Positions 56,319 through 64,000 of a stretch of 64,000 nt of DNA are shown one piece after another. This DNA is from Geothrix sp. (GTDB lineage Bacteria; Acidobacteriota; Holophagae; Holophagales; Holophagaceae): assembly GCA_030824075.1 (NCBI GenBank), contig JAVBYJ010000019.1, positions 23,769-87,768 of the forward strand, in the 5' to 3' direction. Below the pieces are notes generated by a model that did not search any database, was not told the origin of the DNA, and saw only the letters and a program-made list of their open reading frames with translations. Within the stretch, counting starts at the first letter, position 1; each line of letters starts with the position of its first letter. Position numbers and translations under genes: made by a program.

Positions 56319-57686
56319 ATGAGTGCAGAGCCCTCTTTCCGCGAGAAGTACCGCTTTCCCGCCAGCTACTGGAACGCGAACCTCACCGAGCTGTTCGAGC
56401 GGGCAGCCTACTACTCCATGGCGAGCTTCATCGTCATCTACCTGGGGCGCCTGGGCCTGGGCGACTACTGGCCCAGCACCCTGAACGGTGTGCTGTGGTT
56501 CCTGGTCTACTTCCTGCCCATCCTCAGCGGCACCATCGCAGATCAGATCGGCTTCCGCCGCAGCCTGCTTTTGGCCTGCGTGCTGCTGGTGGGGGGCTAT
56601 TTCCTGATGGGCTATCCGGTCTGGTTCGGCGGGCAGACCCTGGCCTTGCAGGCGGGGAAAGAGGTCACGGCGGGCATGGGCGTGATGGCGCCGGTGGCCA
56701 TGGCCATCGTGCTGATCGGGATCGGCGGCTCCTTTGTGAAACCCTGCATCGCGGGCACCGTGCAGCGCACGCACCTGGGCAAAGCCACGCTGGCCTTCGC
56801 CATCTTCTACATGGTGATCAACATCGGCAGTGTCTTCGGGCGCCTTACGGCCTTCTTCGTCCGCACCAAGCTGGGCAAGCTCGACACCATCTTCCTCGTC
56901 TCCATGGTGGCAGCCGTGCTGGCCTTCCTCACGGTGCTCCTGCTCTACCGGGATCCCGAATCCACCCAGGATCCCAACAAGCCCCGGCGCACCATTCCCG
57001 AGGTCTTCTTCGGCATGTTCAAGGTGCTGCGCAGTGGCCGCTTCGTCATGTTCCTGGTGGTGAGCAGCGGCTTCTACTTCATCTACAACCAGGTCTACAA
57101 CGTGCTGCCGCTGTATGTGAAGAAGACCGTGGAACTGACCCCGGCCATGGACCTCTACACCATGGCCAACCCCATCACCATCGTGCTGTTCCAGCTGCTC
57201 ATCACCAAGCTGTTTGGCAAGATGCCACCCATCAAGTCGATCATCGTGGGCACCGTGATCATCGGTCTATCCATGCTCATCAATGTGGCACCGCTCTACA
57301 TGGCGGGGGGCGTGACCATGAAGCTCTGGCTCCCCCTGGGCAGCCTCTTCGTGGTGATGACCGTGGCCCTCATCGCCTTCGGCGAACTGTTCGCGTCGAG
57401 CCGTCTCTACGAATACATTGGCTCCCTGGCCCCCAAGGGGCAGGAGGGACTCTTCCTGGGCTACGCCAACCTCCCCATGGCCATCGGCAGCCTGGTGGGC
57501 GGCCCCGCCGGCGCCTGGCTCTTCAACAAGGTGATGTGCGAGGGCGCCGTGGCTCAGGCCGACGGCCTGCTCAAACTCGATCCCAAGGCCGCCGCCACCG
57601 GCTGGATCATCCTCACCCTCTTCGGCCTGGGCAGCGCCCTGAGCCTGTGGGTCTACAACCGTTGGCTGCAGCGGCAACCGGCCTGA
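56319..57686 (+). CDS. POT/PTR family proton-dependent oligopeptide transporter
   Basis: A 455-residue transporter with about 12 membrane helices. Helix 1 carries the POT signature ExxER (NLTELFERAAYYSM), followed by LPILSGTIADQIGFRR (loop 2-3 motif) and GGSFVKPCIAGTVQ in place of FING-type motif. It imports di- and tripeptides with protons. Intergenic 118 bp upstream includes the divergent lipoprotein start. A CACAGATT repeat element follows. Confidence 0.88.
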   Translation: MSAEPSFREKYRFPASYWNANLTELFERAAYYSMASFIVIYLGRLGLGDYWPSTLNGVLWFLVYFLPILSGTIADQIGFRRSLLLACVLLVGGYFLMGYPVWFGGQTLALQAGKEVTAGMGVMAPVAMAIVLIGIGGSFVKPCIAGTVQRTHLGKATLAFAIFYMVINIGSVFGRLTAFFVRTKLGKLDTIFLVSMVAAVLAFLTVLLLYRDPESTQDPNKPRRTIPEVFFGMFKVLRSGRFVMFLVVSSGFYFIYNQVYNVLPLYVKKTVELTPAMDLYTMANPITIVLFQLLITKLFGKMPPIKSIIVGTVIIGLSMLINVAPLYMAGGVTMKLWLPLGSLFVVMTVALIAFGELFASSRLYEYIGSLAPKGQEGLFLGYANLPMAIGSLVGGPAGAWLFNKVMCEGAVAQADGLLKLDPKAAATGWIILTLFGLGSALSLWVYNRWLQRQPA

Positions 57687-57698
57687 GGAAAGACTTGG

Positions 57699-57770
57699 TT
57701 CACAGATTTCACAGATTCACACAGAGTCTCTTCTGATTTGAATCTGTGCCATCTGTGTAATCTGTGGATA
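57699..57770. repeat. CACAGATT-type inverted element
   Basis: Left arm from 57699: TTCACAGATTTCACAGATT and more; right arm ends TGTGTAATCTGTGGATAA near 57770. Same words as the element at 21265-21459. It may end the transporter transcript and lies directly upstream of hmgA. Confidence 0.85.
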
Positions 57771-57814
57771 AAGATTCTTTTTAGAGATAATGGGAACCCG
57801 CTCCCGAGGTCCCC

Positions 57815-58981
57815 ATGTCCAAGAAGGAAACACCGCTGTTCCCCCTGCGCAAGGGTCTGCACACGCGGCAGGCGCACGTGGACCTGCCCGCGGGCACCTT
57901 CGAGGAGGAGCACGCCCGGCAGGGTTTCTTCGGGCGGACGACGCACCTCTACCGTCTGCATCCGGTGACGGATTGGACGCGCATTGAAGGTCCGTTGCGG
58001 CCCCACAGCTACGACCTGAACCCCCTGGCGGATTCGACAGACGCCAAGGTGCGGGCTTCGATGTTCGGCTCCACGGAGTCCGCCTTTGCCCCCATCTGCC
58101 TGCTGCACAACAGTGACGTGGCGCTGCACTGGGTGGCGCCTGCCGCCATGGATTTTTTCTACCGCAATGCCGATGGCGATGACGTCTACTACATTCACGC
58201 CGGCAGTGGAAAGCTCGAAACCACCTTCGGCGCGCTCACCTATGCCACCGGCGACTATCTGGTGATCCCCCGGGGCACGACCTACCGCTTCCTGCCGGAT
58301 GCCGCCACCGCCAAAGGCGGATCGAACGTGACCCAGCGCTACCTGCTCATTGAAAGCTTCAGTGAAGTCACCATCCCGGACCGCAACCAGCTAGGTCCCA
58401 ACGCCATCTTTGATCCGGCCATGATCGACACACCGGACCTGGAACCCTACGACGCCACCCCCCGCGAATGGGCGGTGCACATCAAGCGGCAGAACGAGAT
58501 CACGAAGGTGTTCTACCCCTTCAATCCGCTGGATGTGGTGGGCTGGAAGGGCGATCTCACCGTGTGGCGCATCAACGTGAAGGACATCCGGCCCATCCTC
58601 AGCGCCCGCTACCACCTGCCGCCCAGCGCCCACAGCACCTTCATCGCGAACAACTTCGTCATCTGCTCCTTCCTGCCCCGGCCCTTCGAGGAAGAAGAAG
58701 GCGCCATGCGCGTGCCCTTCTTCCACAGCAACATCGACTACGACGAAGTGCTGTTCTACTCGGCGGGCCACTTCTTCAGCCGGGATGGCATCGGCGCGGG
58801 CATGATGACCTGGCATCCCCAGGGCATCCACCACGGGCCGCACCCCAAGGCCATTCCCCTCAGCCGCACCAAGGAGCGCACCGACGAAGTGGCCGTTATG
58901 GTGGATACCTTCAGGCCGCTGAAGGCCACGCCGGCTGCGGGGGTGGTGGAGAACGCCGACTACTGGGCAAGCTGGAAATAG
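57815..58981 (+). CDS. hmgA: Homogentisate 1,2-dioxygenase
   Basis: A 388-residue member of the homogentisate dioxygenase family, which opens homogentisate to maleylacetoacetate using Fe(II). Key blocks are YYIHAGSGKLETTFGALTYATGDYLVIPRG (cupin), and FFHSNIDYDEVLFYSAGHFFSRDGI...MTWHPQGIHHGPHP with the Fe-binding His and Glu. It is about 50 residues shorter than the Pseudomonas form, mainly at the N-terminus. With the FAA-hydrolase gene at 63162 it fits tyrosine/phenylalanine catabolism. It follows a repeat element, which may carry its promoter (GATAAT near 57786). Confidence 0.88.
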   Translation: MSKKETPLFPLRKGLHTRQAHVDLPAGTFEEEHARQGFFGRTTHLYRLHPVTDWTRIEGPLRPHSYDLNPLADSTDAKVRASMFGSTESAFAPICLLHNSDVALHWVAPAAMDFFYRNADGDDVYYIHAGSGKLETTFGALTYATGDYLVIPRGTTYRFLPDAATAKGGSNVTQRYLLIESFSEVTIPDRNQLGPNAIFDPAMIDTPDLEPYDATPREWAVHIKRQNEITKVFYPFNPLDVVGWKGDLTVWRINVKDIRPILSARYHLPPSAHSTFIANNFVICSFLPRPFEEEEGAMRVPFFHSNIDYDEVLFYSAGHFFSRDGIGAGMMTWHPQGIHHGPHPKAIPLSRTKERTDEVAVMVDTFRPLKATPAAGVVENADYWASWK

Positions 58982-59439
58982 CCCGACGTCCGGTGCCCTA
59001 GGTGTGATTCGGCCCGCGGGGGGCCTGGGCCTTAGCGCTGGAAACCGCCCCAACCCAGGTACCGCTTCATGAAGGCGGAAAGGCTCATGTGCAGGAAGCG
59101 CCAGGGGCCGCGATGCCTGCGCCGGTCGAGGGAGTTGACGTGAGTCATGCATCACCGTGAGGAGGAGTGCCCTGAATTTCCGCCATGGGGGGTGTTCATG
59201 CAAGGGGTAATGGTAAATATCGGCAAAGAATATCTATCACTCATGAATGATTGAATCAACGCTGGCGGGGCTTTTCCTGAATCACGCCCCTCCTCCCTTT
59301 TTTGGGGAAAGAGGACCCGGTCTGGAGCAGGGCCCTTCAGGGGGTGGCCCAACCGATTTTTCACAAGTGTGCCTATCGGATCTGGAGCGGTTTTCCTAAA
59401 CTGGAACACCAGCCGTCCGGTTCCCTTTCTGGAGTCCCC
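58982..59439. other. 458-bp intergenic region
   Basis: Contains a possible 38-codon leftward frame (59032-59148) and an AT-rich patch (about 59200-59265) that may hold a promoter for the CsgG-like gene or for leftward transcription. No other gene seen. Confidence 0.4.
59032..59148 (-). CDS. Possible 38-residue small protein
   Basis: ATG 59148 to TAA 59032, MTHVNSLDRRRHRGPWRFLH..., rich in Arg, Trp and Phe with an amphipathic centre. No ribosome site is evident, and it may be chance. No family recognised. Confidence 0.25.
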   Translation of the reverse strand: MTHVNSLDRRRHRGPWRFLHMSLSAFMKRYLGWGGFQR

Positions 59440-60177
59440 TTGCGCCTTCGTCATCTGCTCCTTTCTCTCCTGGCGGTGTTCGCGATCAGCGCGCCGGTCT
59501 TCGCCCAGAAAAAGCTCTCGAAAGAGGAGAAGGCGAAGCTCCCCCGCATCGCCATCCTCGACTTCAAGACGGCCCCCGATGCCTGGCACGGCTGGCGCCA
59601 CGGCGGCTGGGGCAACCAGATGGGCACCATCTCCAACCAGTTGCGGGACCTCTTCACGACCGAGATCGTCGAGAAGGGCAAGAACAAGATCCGCGTCATC
59701 GAGCGCGAGCGGCTTCAGGACATCCGCGGGGAGTTGAACTTCCAGCAGAGCGGCGAGGTGGATACCGCCACGGTTCAAAAGATCGGCAAGCTGCTCGGCG
59801 CGAAGTACGTGATGACCGGCAAGGTCACGCGCTTCGCCTACAAGGAGGGCGGTTTCGGCACGGGCTGGGGCGTAGGCGCCCTGGTCAGCAAGGTCACGGG
59901 CGACGGCATGGCCGGTGCGGTGGCGGGCAGCGTCAACGTCAAGAAGGCGTCCTTCACGGGGCGCCTGGACATCCGCCTCATCGAGGTCGAGACGGGTGAA
60001 ATTCTGGGGGCTTGGAAGGACGAGGACAAGGTTTCCGACACCAGCGTGAAGGTGGCTGGCACGGGTGCCGAGGTGTCCTACGACGAGGAGCTGGTGAACA
60101 AGGTGTTCGAGCCCATCGTCCAGCGCATCGCCCCCAAGCTGCTGCGCGCCACTGTGTCGGCCAACGAAGACGAGTGA
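59440..60177 (+). CDS. CsgG-family exported protein
   Basis: 245 residues from TTG 59440, chosen because CTGGAG precedes it and because it exposes a signal peptide (MRLRHLLLSLLAVFAISAPVFA). The rest matches CsgG/HfaB-type proteins: PRIAILDFKT, TISNQLRDLFTTEIV, IRVIERERLQDI, VQKIGKLLGAKYVMTGKVT, DIRLIEVETGEIL. CsgG forms the outer-membrane curli secretion pore and is a lipoprotein; this one lacks the lipobox Cys, so it may be a periplasmic relative. No curli genes adjoin it. Confidence 0.78.
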   Translation: MRLRHLLLSLLAVFAISAPVFAQKKLSKEEKAKLPRIAILDFKTAPDAWHGWRHGGWGNQMGTISNQLRDLFTTEIVEKGKNKIRVIERERLQDIRGELNFQQSGEVDTATVQKIGKLLGAKYVMTGKVTRFAYKEGGFGTGWGVGALVSKVTGDGMAGAVAGSVNVKKASFTGRLDIRLIEVETGEILGAWKDEDKVSDTSVKVAGTGAEVSYDEELVNKVFEPIVQRIAPKLLRATVSANEDE

Positions 60178-60198
60178 TTCGGGAGGGGTCAGCGGATC

Positions 60199-60225
60199 GG
60201 AAGGGGCCCTGCGGGGCCCCTTCCT
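60199..60225 (+). terminator. Hairpin after the CsgG-like gene
   Basis: GGAAGGGGCCC / GGGGCCCCTTCC with TGC loop, 22 bp past the stop; weak U-run. Confidence 0.65.
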
Positions 60226-60293
60226 GTGTTCACGCCAAGTCCTCCAGAGGTGAGGGACCACGGGGTTTGCTAGGCTGGACCTGGAGATGACGC

Positions 60294-61199
60294 ATGGAAC
60301 GGTTTGTAGGCATGGCGTTGATGTTTCAGCCCCTCGAAGGGGCCAAGGGAATCCTGAGATGGATGGGAGGTCCCGGCTGGTCCCGGCTGTCGCACCTCCT
60401 GCTGGTGGCGCTGGCCTGCATCGCGATCCTGGTCGCGGTTCGGCTCATCGCCCGGGCCGTCCGCCGGGCCGTGGATGATGGCAATGAGGAGGTGACTTCC
60501 GAGGCCGAACGCCGCGCGGAAACCCTGGGATCCGTGCTGACCAACGCGGCCTGGGTGCTGGTGGTGGCCTTCTTCCTGCTGATGATGCTGCAGGAATTCG
60601 GGGTGAACATCGGACCCCTGGTGGCCGGTGCGGGCGTGGCCGGCGTGGCACTTGGTTTCGGTGCCCAAAGCCTGGTGAAGGACGTCATCAGCGGCTTCTT
60701 CCTGCTCATGGAGAACCAGTTCGGAGTGGGCGACATCATCAATGTGGACGACAAGCATGTGGGCACCGTGGAGCGGATGACCCTGCGCATCACCCAGCTC
60801 CGGGATGCCGAGGGCCGCGCCCACTTCGTACCCAACGGGTCCATCGTCCGCGTGGTGGTGCTTTCCAAGGATTTCGCCCGGGCCCTGGTGGATGTGGAGG
60901 TGGGCTACAACACGGATCCCGACCAGGCGTTTGCGGTGCTGCTGGAGGCTGGACGGCGGCTGCATGAGGAACGGCCGTACCAGGCGGTGGAGCCGCTGGA
61001 GGTGAAGGGCATCGAAACCCTCGGGCCCAGTGGCTTCATCATCCGTACCCTCACCAAGACGGCTCCGGGGGCCCAGTGGGAGGTGGCGCGTGAACTGCGC
61101 CGGCGCATCCTGCTCGCCTTCCGCGAGGCCGGCATCGAGATCCCCTACCCGCAACGGGTGGTGCACCACCGGGGTACTGCGGGCGATTCCGGCGACTGA
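60294..61199 (+). CDS. Small-conductance mechanosensitive channel (MscS family)
   Basis: A 301-residue channel with three N-terminal helices. The pore helix TM3 has GPLVAGAGVAGVALGFGAQSLVKDVISGFFLL, the hallmark Gly/Ala-rich MscS helix, followed by the beta domain (FGVGDIINVDDKHVGTVERMTLRITQLRD...VPNGSI) and the C-terminal alpha/beta domain. It releases solutes on hypo-osmotic shock. Start ATG 60294, or 60312. It converges on the flavin-reductase gene. Confidence 0.92.
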   Translation: MERFVGMALMFQPLEGAKGILRWMGGPGWSRLSHLLLVALACIAILVAVRLIARAVRRAVDDGNEEVTSEAERRAETLGSVLTNAAWVLVVAFFLLMMLQEFGVNIGPLVAGAGVAGVALGFGAQSLVKDVISGFFLLMENQFGVGDIINVDDKHVGTVERMTLRITQLRDAEGRAHFVPNGSIVRVVVLSKDFARALVDVEVGYNTDPDQAFAVLLEAGRRLHEERPYQAVEPLEVKGIETLGPSGFIIRTLTKTAPGAQWEVARELRRRILLAFREAGIEIPYPQRVVHHRGTAGDSGD

Positions 61200-61236
61200 A
61201 GCACCCCGTCCGGGCGACCCAGCTCCGATTCCGCCG

Positions 61237-62094
61237 TCAGGCCTTCATGCGGAGACCCACCAGCCGCCAGGCTTCATTCAGGTCACCGGCGGCAAGGGCG
61301 CGCCGGATGACATGGTCCAGACCCGCGGGTGCGACGGGGTCGCCGGGTTCCCTGACCATGGCGGAGAGGTCCGGCAGGACGGGGCTGTTCGCCAGCAGGC
61401 CAAGGTCGTTGCCGGTGAGGATGCGGCTCTGCTTCAGGGCCTCGGGCAGGGCGTCGTAGCCGATGGGCCTGCCTCCGGGTTTGGGCACCTGGAAGACGGC
61501 GGGACCACTGGCCCGGGTGTAGAAGGCGCCCCCATTGCGGCCCACGAGGTCGAGGGCGTCCGGGTGGAGGATGCCATCCACGAAGCAATCCTCCCGCACG
61601 TGGAAGGCCAGCACCTCGCCGATGAGCATGAGCCCAGAACCCGGACCGCTGCCCAGTTCCACCACCTGCTTCAGGCGGCATTCCATCTGGAAGGGGCTTT
61701 CTCCGACCAGGGCCGATTCCACAAACAGCGCCGGTACCGGGGTCAGCCCGCACTTGGGAAACTCATCCACCCCATCGGGCCATTCGGCGCTGGCCACGTT
61801 CATCTGCTGGAGCATGGCGTGGCTCACGGCGGCGATGACGAACTCGTCCGTGGCCACGGCGTTCAGGTAGGTGTGTTTCACCGTGCCGTCCCGCCCGCGC
61901 CGATTGGGTGCGAAGGCCACCGTGGGCGGGTTCGAGCCGAAGGCGTTGAAGAAGCTGAAGGGGGACAGGTTCCGCACGCCTGCCGCGCTGATGGTGCTGG
62001 CCAATGCGATGGGACGGGGCGCCACGCCGCCGCAAAGCAGGGCATTGGCTTCGGTGGGGCCGAGATCGGAGGGCAGGATCGTGCGATGACTCAT
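61237..62094 (-). CDS. Flavin-reductase-like (FMN-binding split barrel) protein
   Basis: A 285-residue protein of the DIM6/NTAB flavin reductase family: CGGVAPRPIALASTIS, NLSPFSFFNAFGSNPPTVAFAPNRR and ECRLKQVVELG. These use NAD(P)H and FMN for aromatic monooxygenases or other oxidoreductions. The ATG at 62094 overlaps the stop of the upstream hydrolase by 4 bases (ATGA). The last about 90 residues (SRILTGNDLGLLANSP... onward) go beyond the usual domain. It is probably part of a three-gene operon with the FAA hydrolase. Confidence 0.85.
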   Translation of the reverse strand: MSHRTILPSDLGPTEANALLCGGVAPRPIALASTISAAGVRNLSPFSFFNAFGSNPPTVAFAPNRRGRDGTVKHTYLNAVATDEFVIAAVSHAMLQQMNVASAEWPDGVDEFPKCGLTPVPALFVESALVGESPFQMECRLKQVVELGSGPGSGLMLIGEVLAFHVREDCFVDGILHPDALDLVGRNGGAFYTRASGPAVFQVPKPGGRPIGYDALPEALKQSRILTGNDLGLLANSPVLPDLSAMVREPGDPVAPAGLDHVIRRALAAGDLNEAWRLVGLRMKA

Positions 62095-63128
62095 GGCTTC
62101 GCGAACCGCACGGTGTTCCGGCCCGCATCCGTTTCCTTCAGGAACCGGATGAGCCCCAGATTGTAGGTGCGCTGATCGTCCCACATGGCCATGTGGCTGC
62201 CCTTGGGGCAAAGCAGGTAGCTGCCGTGCTTCACCTGGCCCGCGATCCACGCCATGTGAGCGGGATCCATGGTGTCGTGGGTGCCGCCGATGACCAGCGT
62301 AGGCATCGTGAGCTTCGGCAGGTCGGCCTTGCGGTCCCAGTGCTCCAGGCGGCCCGAGGCGCCGAATTCGCTGGGCCCCTGCATGAGTACGTAGATCTCC
62401 TTGTTGGCCCGGGCGGCCGCGCGGTTGAAAGCATCGGGCCATTCCGGCAGGCGACAGAGGTGCTTGGCGTAGAAGTGCGGGATGAGCAACTCCATGTACC
62501 GCGGGCTTTCATAGAGCCCCTTGGCTTCGAGTTCCTTCACCTCCTTCACCACCGCGGGATCCATGCCCTTGGCCAGCACGTTCGCCGCGTAGCGGTTGTA
62601 GTCGGGGATGCTCATCATCATGTTCGAGATGACCAGGCCCTTGAGGTTTCCGCCGTATTTCAGCGCGTATTCCACCGCGAGGATGCCGCCCCACGAATGG
62701 CCCAGCAGGTAGAAGTTGTCCCTGTTGAGCCCAAGGGCCACGCGCACCTGTTCGACCTCTTCCACGAAGCGCTCCGTGGTCCAGAGATCCTTGTCCTTGG
62801 GCTGGTCCGAGAAGGCGCTGCCCAGCTGGTCGTAGTAGATGAACTCGATGCCTTCGGCGGGCAGGAAACCCTCCAGGGATTCGAAGTACTCGTGGGTGAA
62901 GCCGGGGCCGCCGTGGAGCAGGAGGAGCTTGATGCGCGGGTTGTTCCCGAAGCGCTTGGTCCAGACCTTGAATGTTCCCTTTGGTGTCTGGATGGGAACG
63001 AGCCTCACCCCACCCTCCCGGATCCTCGATGAATCCGCGAAGTACGCGGGCAAGGTGGGCGCTTTTTGGGCCAGAACCACGCCGGATCCGAGCATCACCG
63101 CGAGAAAGAGGGCCTGGGCGCGGCACAT
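62091..63128 (-). CDS. Exported alpha/beta hydrolase, proline iminopeptidase-like
   Basis: 345 residues from ATG 63128 (GGAG upstream) with signal peptide MCRAQALFLAVMLGSGVVLA. The S33 family features are LLLLHGGPGFTHEYF (oxyanion), YYDQLGSAFSDQP, catalytic Ser in LLGHSWGGILAVEYA, acid in GGTHDTMDP and His in GSHMAMW. It should release N-terminal proline or small residues from peptides in the periplasm, which suits the POT peptide transporter near by. The stop overlaps the flavin-reductase start. Confidence 0.88.
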   Translation of the reverse strand: MCRAQALFLAVMLGSGVVLAQKAPTLPAYFADSSRIREGGVRLVPIQTPKGTFKVWTKRFGNNPRIKLLLLHGGPGFTHEYFESLEGFLPAEGIEFIYYDQLGSAFSDQPKDKDLWTTERFVEEVEQVRVALGLNRDNFYLLGHSWGGILAVEYALKYGGNLKGLVISNMMMSIPDYNRYAANVLAKGMDPAVVKEVKELEAKGLYESPRYMELLIPHFYAKHLCRLPEWPDAFNRAAARANKEIYVLMQGPSEFGASGRLEHWDRKADLPKLTMPTLVIGGTHDTMDPAHMAWIAGQVKHGSYLLCPKGSHMAMWDDQRTYNLGLIRFLKETDAGRNTVRFAKP

Positions 63129-63161
63129 GGGGAACTCCGAGGGAAGGATCACCCAGTCTAG

Positions 63162-64000
63162 TCAGTCCCCCGCTTCGCCGGAGGGTGTCCCGGCATAAAG
63201 GTCGGGGAGCGTCCCGCCCACCAAGTGGGGCGGCACGCCGATCAAGCGTTCAGGGGCGTGGATGACGGTGTTGATCAGGCTGCCCAGGCCTGCGATCTCC
63301 ATGACCACCTCATCTCCGGCCTTGAGCCAGAGGTCGTTGGTGATTTTCGAGCCGTTCAGTTCCAGCAGGCAGCCCGTTCCCACGGTGCCACTGCCGATGA
63401 CTTCGCCCGGGTGCATCTGGATGCCGTAGCTGGTGCGCTGCAGGATCTGCGCGAAGGTCCAGTTCATGGAATCCACGTTGCCTTCGCTGAGGCGATGGCG
63501 GTTGACGTCGCAGGTCATGGCGGCATGGAGGATCTGGCCGCGATCCGTGCGCTCAAGGTTCAGTTCCTCCTTGGTGACGAGCCAGGGGCCCAGGCTGGTA
63601 GCGAAATCCTTGCCCTTGCAGGGGCCAAGGGACAGCTTCATCTCCTCCATCTGGAGCATGCGGGCGCTCCAGTCGTTCATGATCATGTACCCGAAGATGG
63701 CTGCATCCGCCTCCTCCAGGGTGGCGTTCTTGAGGGGGCGCCCCGTGACGACGGCGACCTCCAGCTCAAAGTCGAGGCGCACCAGATGGTGATCCTGCAC
63801 CACCACCTCGCCGGGGCCCGTGACCGCCAAGTGATTGGTGAAGTAGGTGACGGGGAAGTGGTCGAATTCGGGGATCATCTCCAGCCCGCGGTTGCGGCGG
63901 GCCGTGGCCACGTGCTGGCGGAAGGCGTAGCCGTCGCGCATGGAGACGGGGCGGGGGATGGGCGCCAGCAGGTGCACCGAGTCGGCCTCGACCAGGGCGG
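63162..64000 (-). CDS. Fumarylacetoacetate hydrolase family protein, N-terminus beyond window
   Basis: 279 residues are visible; the frame stays open to base 64000. It matches the FAH catalytic domain: LDFELEVAVVTGRPLKNATLEEADAAIFGYMIMNDWSAR, LGPCKGKDFATSLGPWLVT and PGEVIGSGTVGTGCLLELNG, with metal-binding Glu/Asp and GT residues. Fumarylacetoacetase ends tyrosine/homogentisate catabolism by giving fumarate and acetoacetate, so it fits hmgA. Ends 33 bp before the start of the hydrolase downstream. Confidence 0.85.
   Translation of the reverse strand, partial: ALVEADSVHLLAPIPRPVSMRDGYAFRQHVATARRNRGLEMIPEFDHFPVTYFTNHLAVTGPGEVVVQDHHLVRLDFELEVAVVTGRPLKNATLEEADAAIFGYMIMNDWSARMLQMEEMKLSLGPCKGKDFATSLGPWLVTKEELNLERTDRGQILHAAMTCDVNRHRLSEGNVDSMNWTFAQILQRTSYGIQMHPGEVIGSGTVGTGCLLELNGSKITNDLWLKAGDEVVMEIAGLGSLINTVIHAPERLIGVPPHLVGGTLPDLYAGTPSGEAGD

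Overview
The window is 64 kb of GC-rich, gene-dense chromosomal DNA from a motile, probably anaerobic or facultative Gram-negative-type bacterium. The best guess is Acidobacteriota, class Holophagae (Geothrix/Holophaga-like). That guess is inference: it rests on the MglA/MglB pair, a mitochondrial-type citrate synthase next to a divergent ATP-citrate-lyase-like pair, a tungsten aldehyde:ferredoxin oxidoreductase locus and LysM-free Lys/Ala-rich exported proteins; no rRNA is present to test it. I see no CRISPR array, prophage, transposase gene or rRNA.

Layout. 0-3 kb: isoprenoid gene (partial), xseB, an exported protein and an NtrC-type regulator. 3-6 kb: a repetitive lysine-rich exported protein, deoC, mglB-mglA and tRNA-Asn. 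6-15 kb: an FKBP isomerase, a DJ-1/PfpI protein, thiC, a CheZ-like phosphatase, pfkA and a six-PAS histidine kinase. 15-20 kb: manC, a phosphomannose-isomerase-type cupin, a LolA-like protein, motA/motB and a deoxyhypusine-synthase-like enzyme. 20-28 kb: a membrane methyltransferase, gluQ, rpsT, a transketolase N-terminal half, argS and pyrG. 28-38 kb: a two-gene citrate-lyase-like enzyme, citrate synthase, lysS, a DegT aminotransferase, a PilZ protein, rplI and HU. 39-45 kb: a sulfide:quinone-oxidoreductase-like flavoprotein, LysR with an ALDH7 aldehyde dehydrogenase, and a membrane histidine kinase.

45-54.7 kb is a tungsten/aldehyde locus. Reading leftward it holds a ModE-like regulator, TupA, a P5C dehydrogenase, TupB, TupC, a four-cluster ferredoxin, an AOR-family tungstoenzyme and a ThiS/MoaD-like carrier; moeA lies divergently. 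Transport of tungstate, cofactor assembly and the enzyme that uses it are therefore together, with an NAD-type semialdehyde dehydrogenase placed inside the transporter genes. 56-64 kb combines a POT peptide transporter, homogentisate dioxygenase, a CsgG-like protein, MscS, and a leftward operon of a FAA-hydrolase, a proline-iminopeptidase-like hydrolase and a flavin reductase, which fits peptide and tyrosine catabolism.

The most unusual non-coding structure is seen three times: a GC-rich palindromic insert of roughly 105-155 bp lies between two copies of the end of a gene (tRNA-Asn 3' end, HU 3' end, cupin 5' end). Two other repeat families are present: CACAGATT-type inverted elements (two copies) and one ACCGCCAAGACGCCAAG inverted element.
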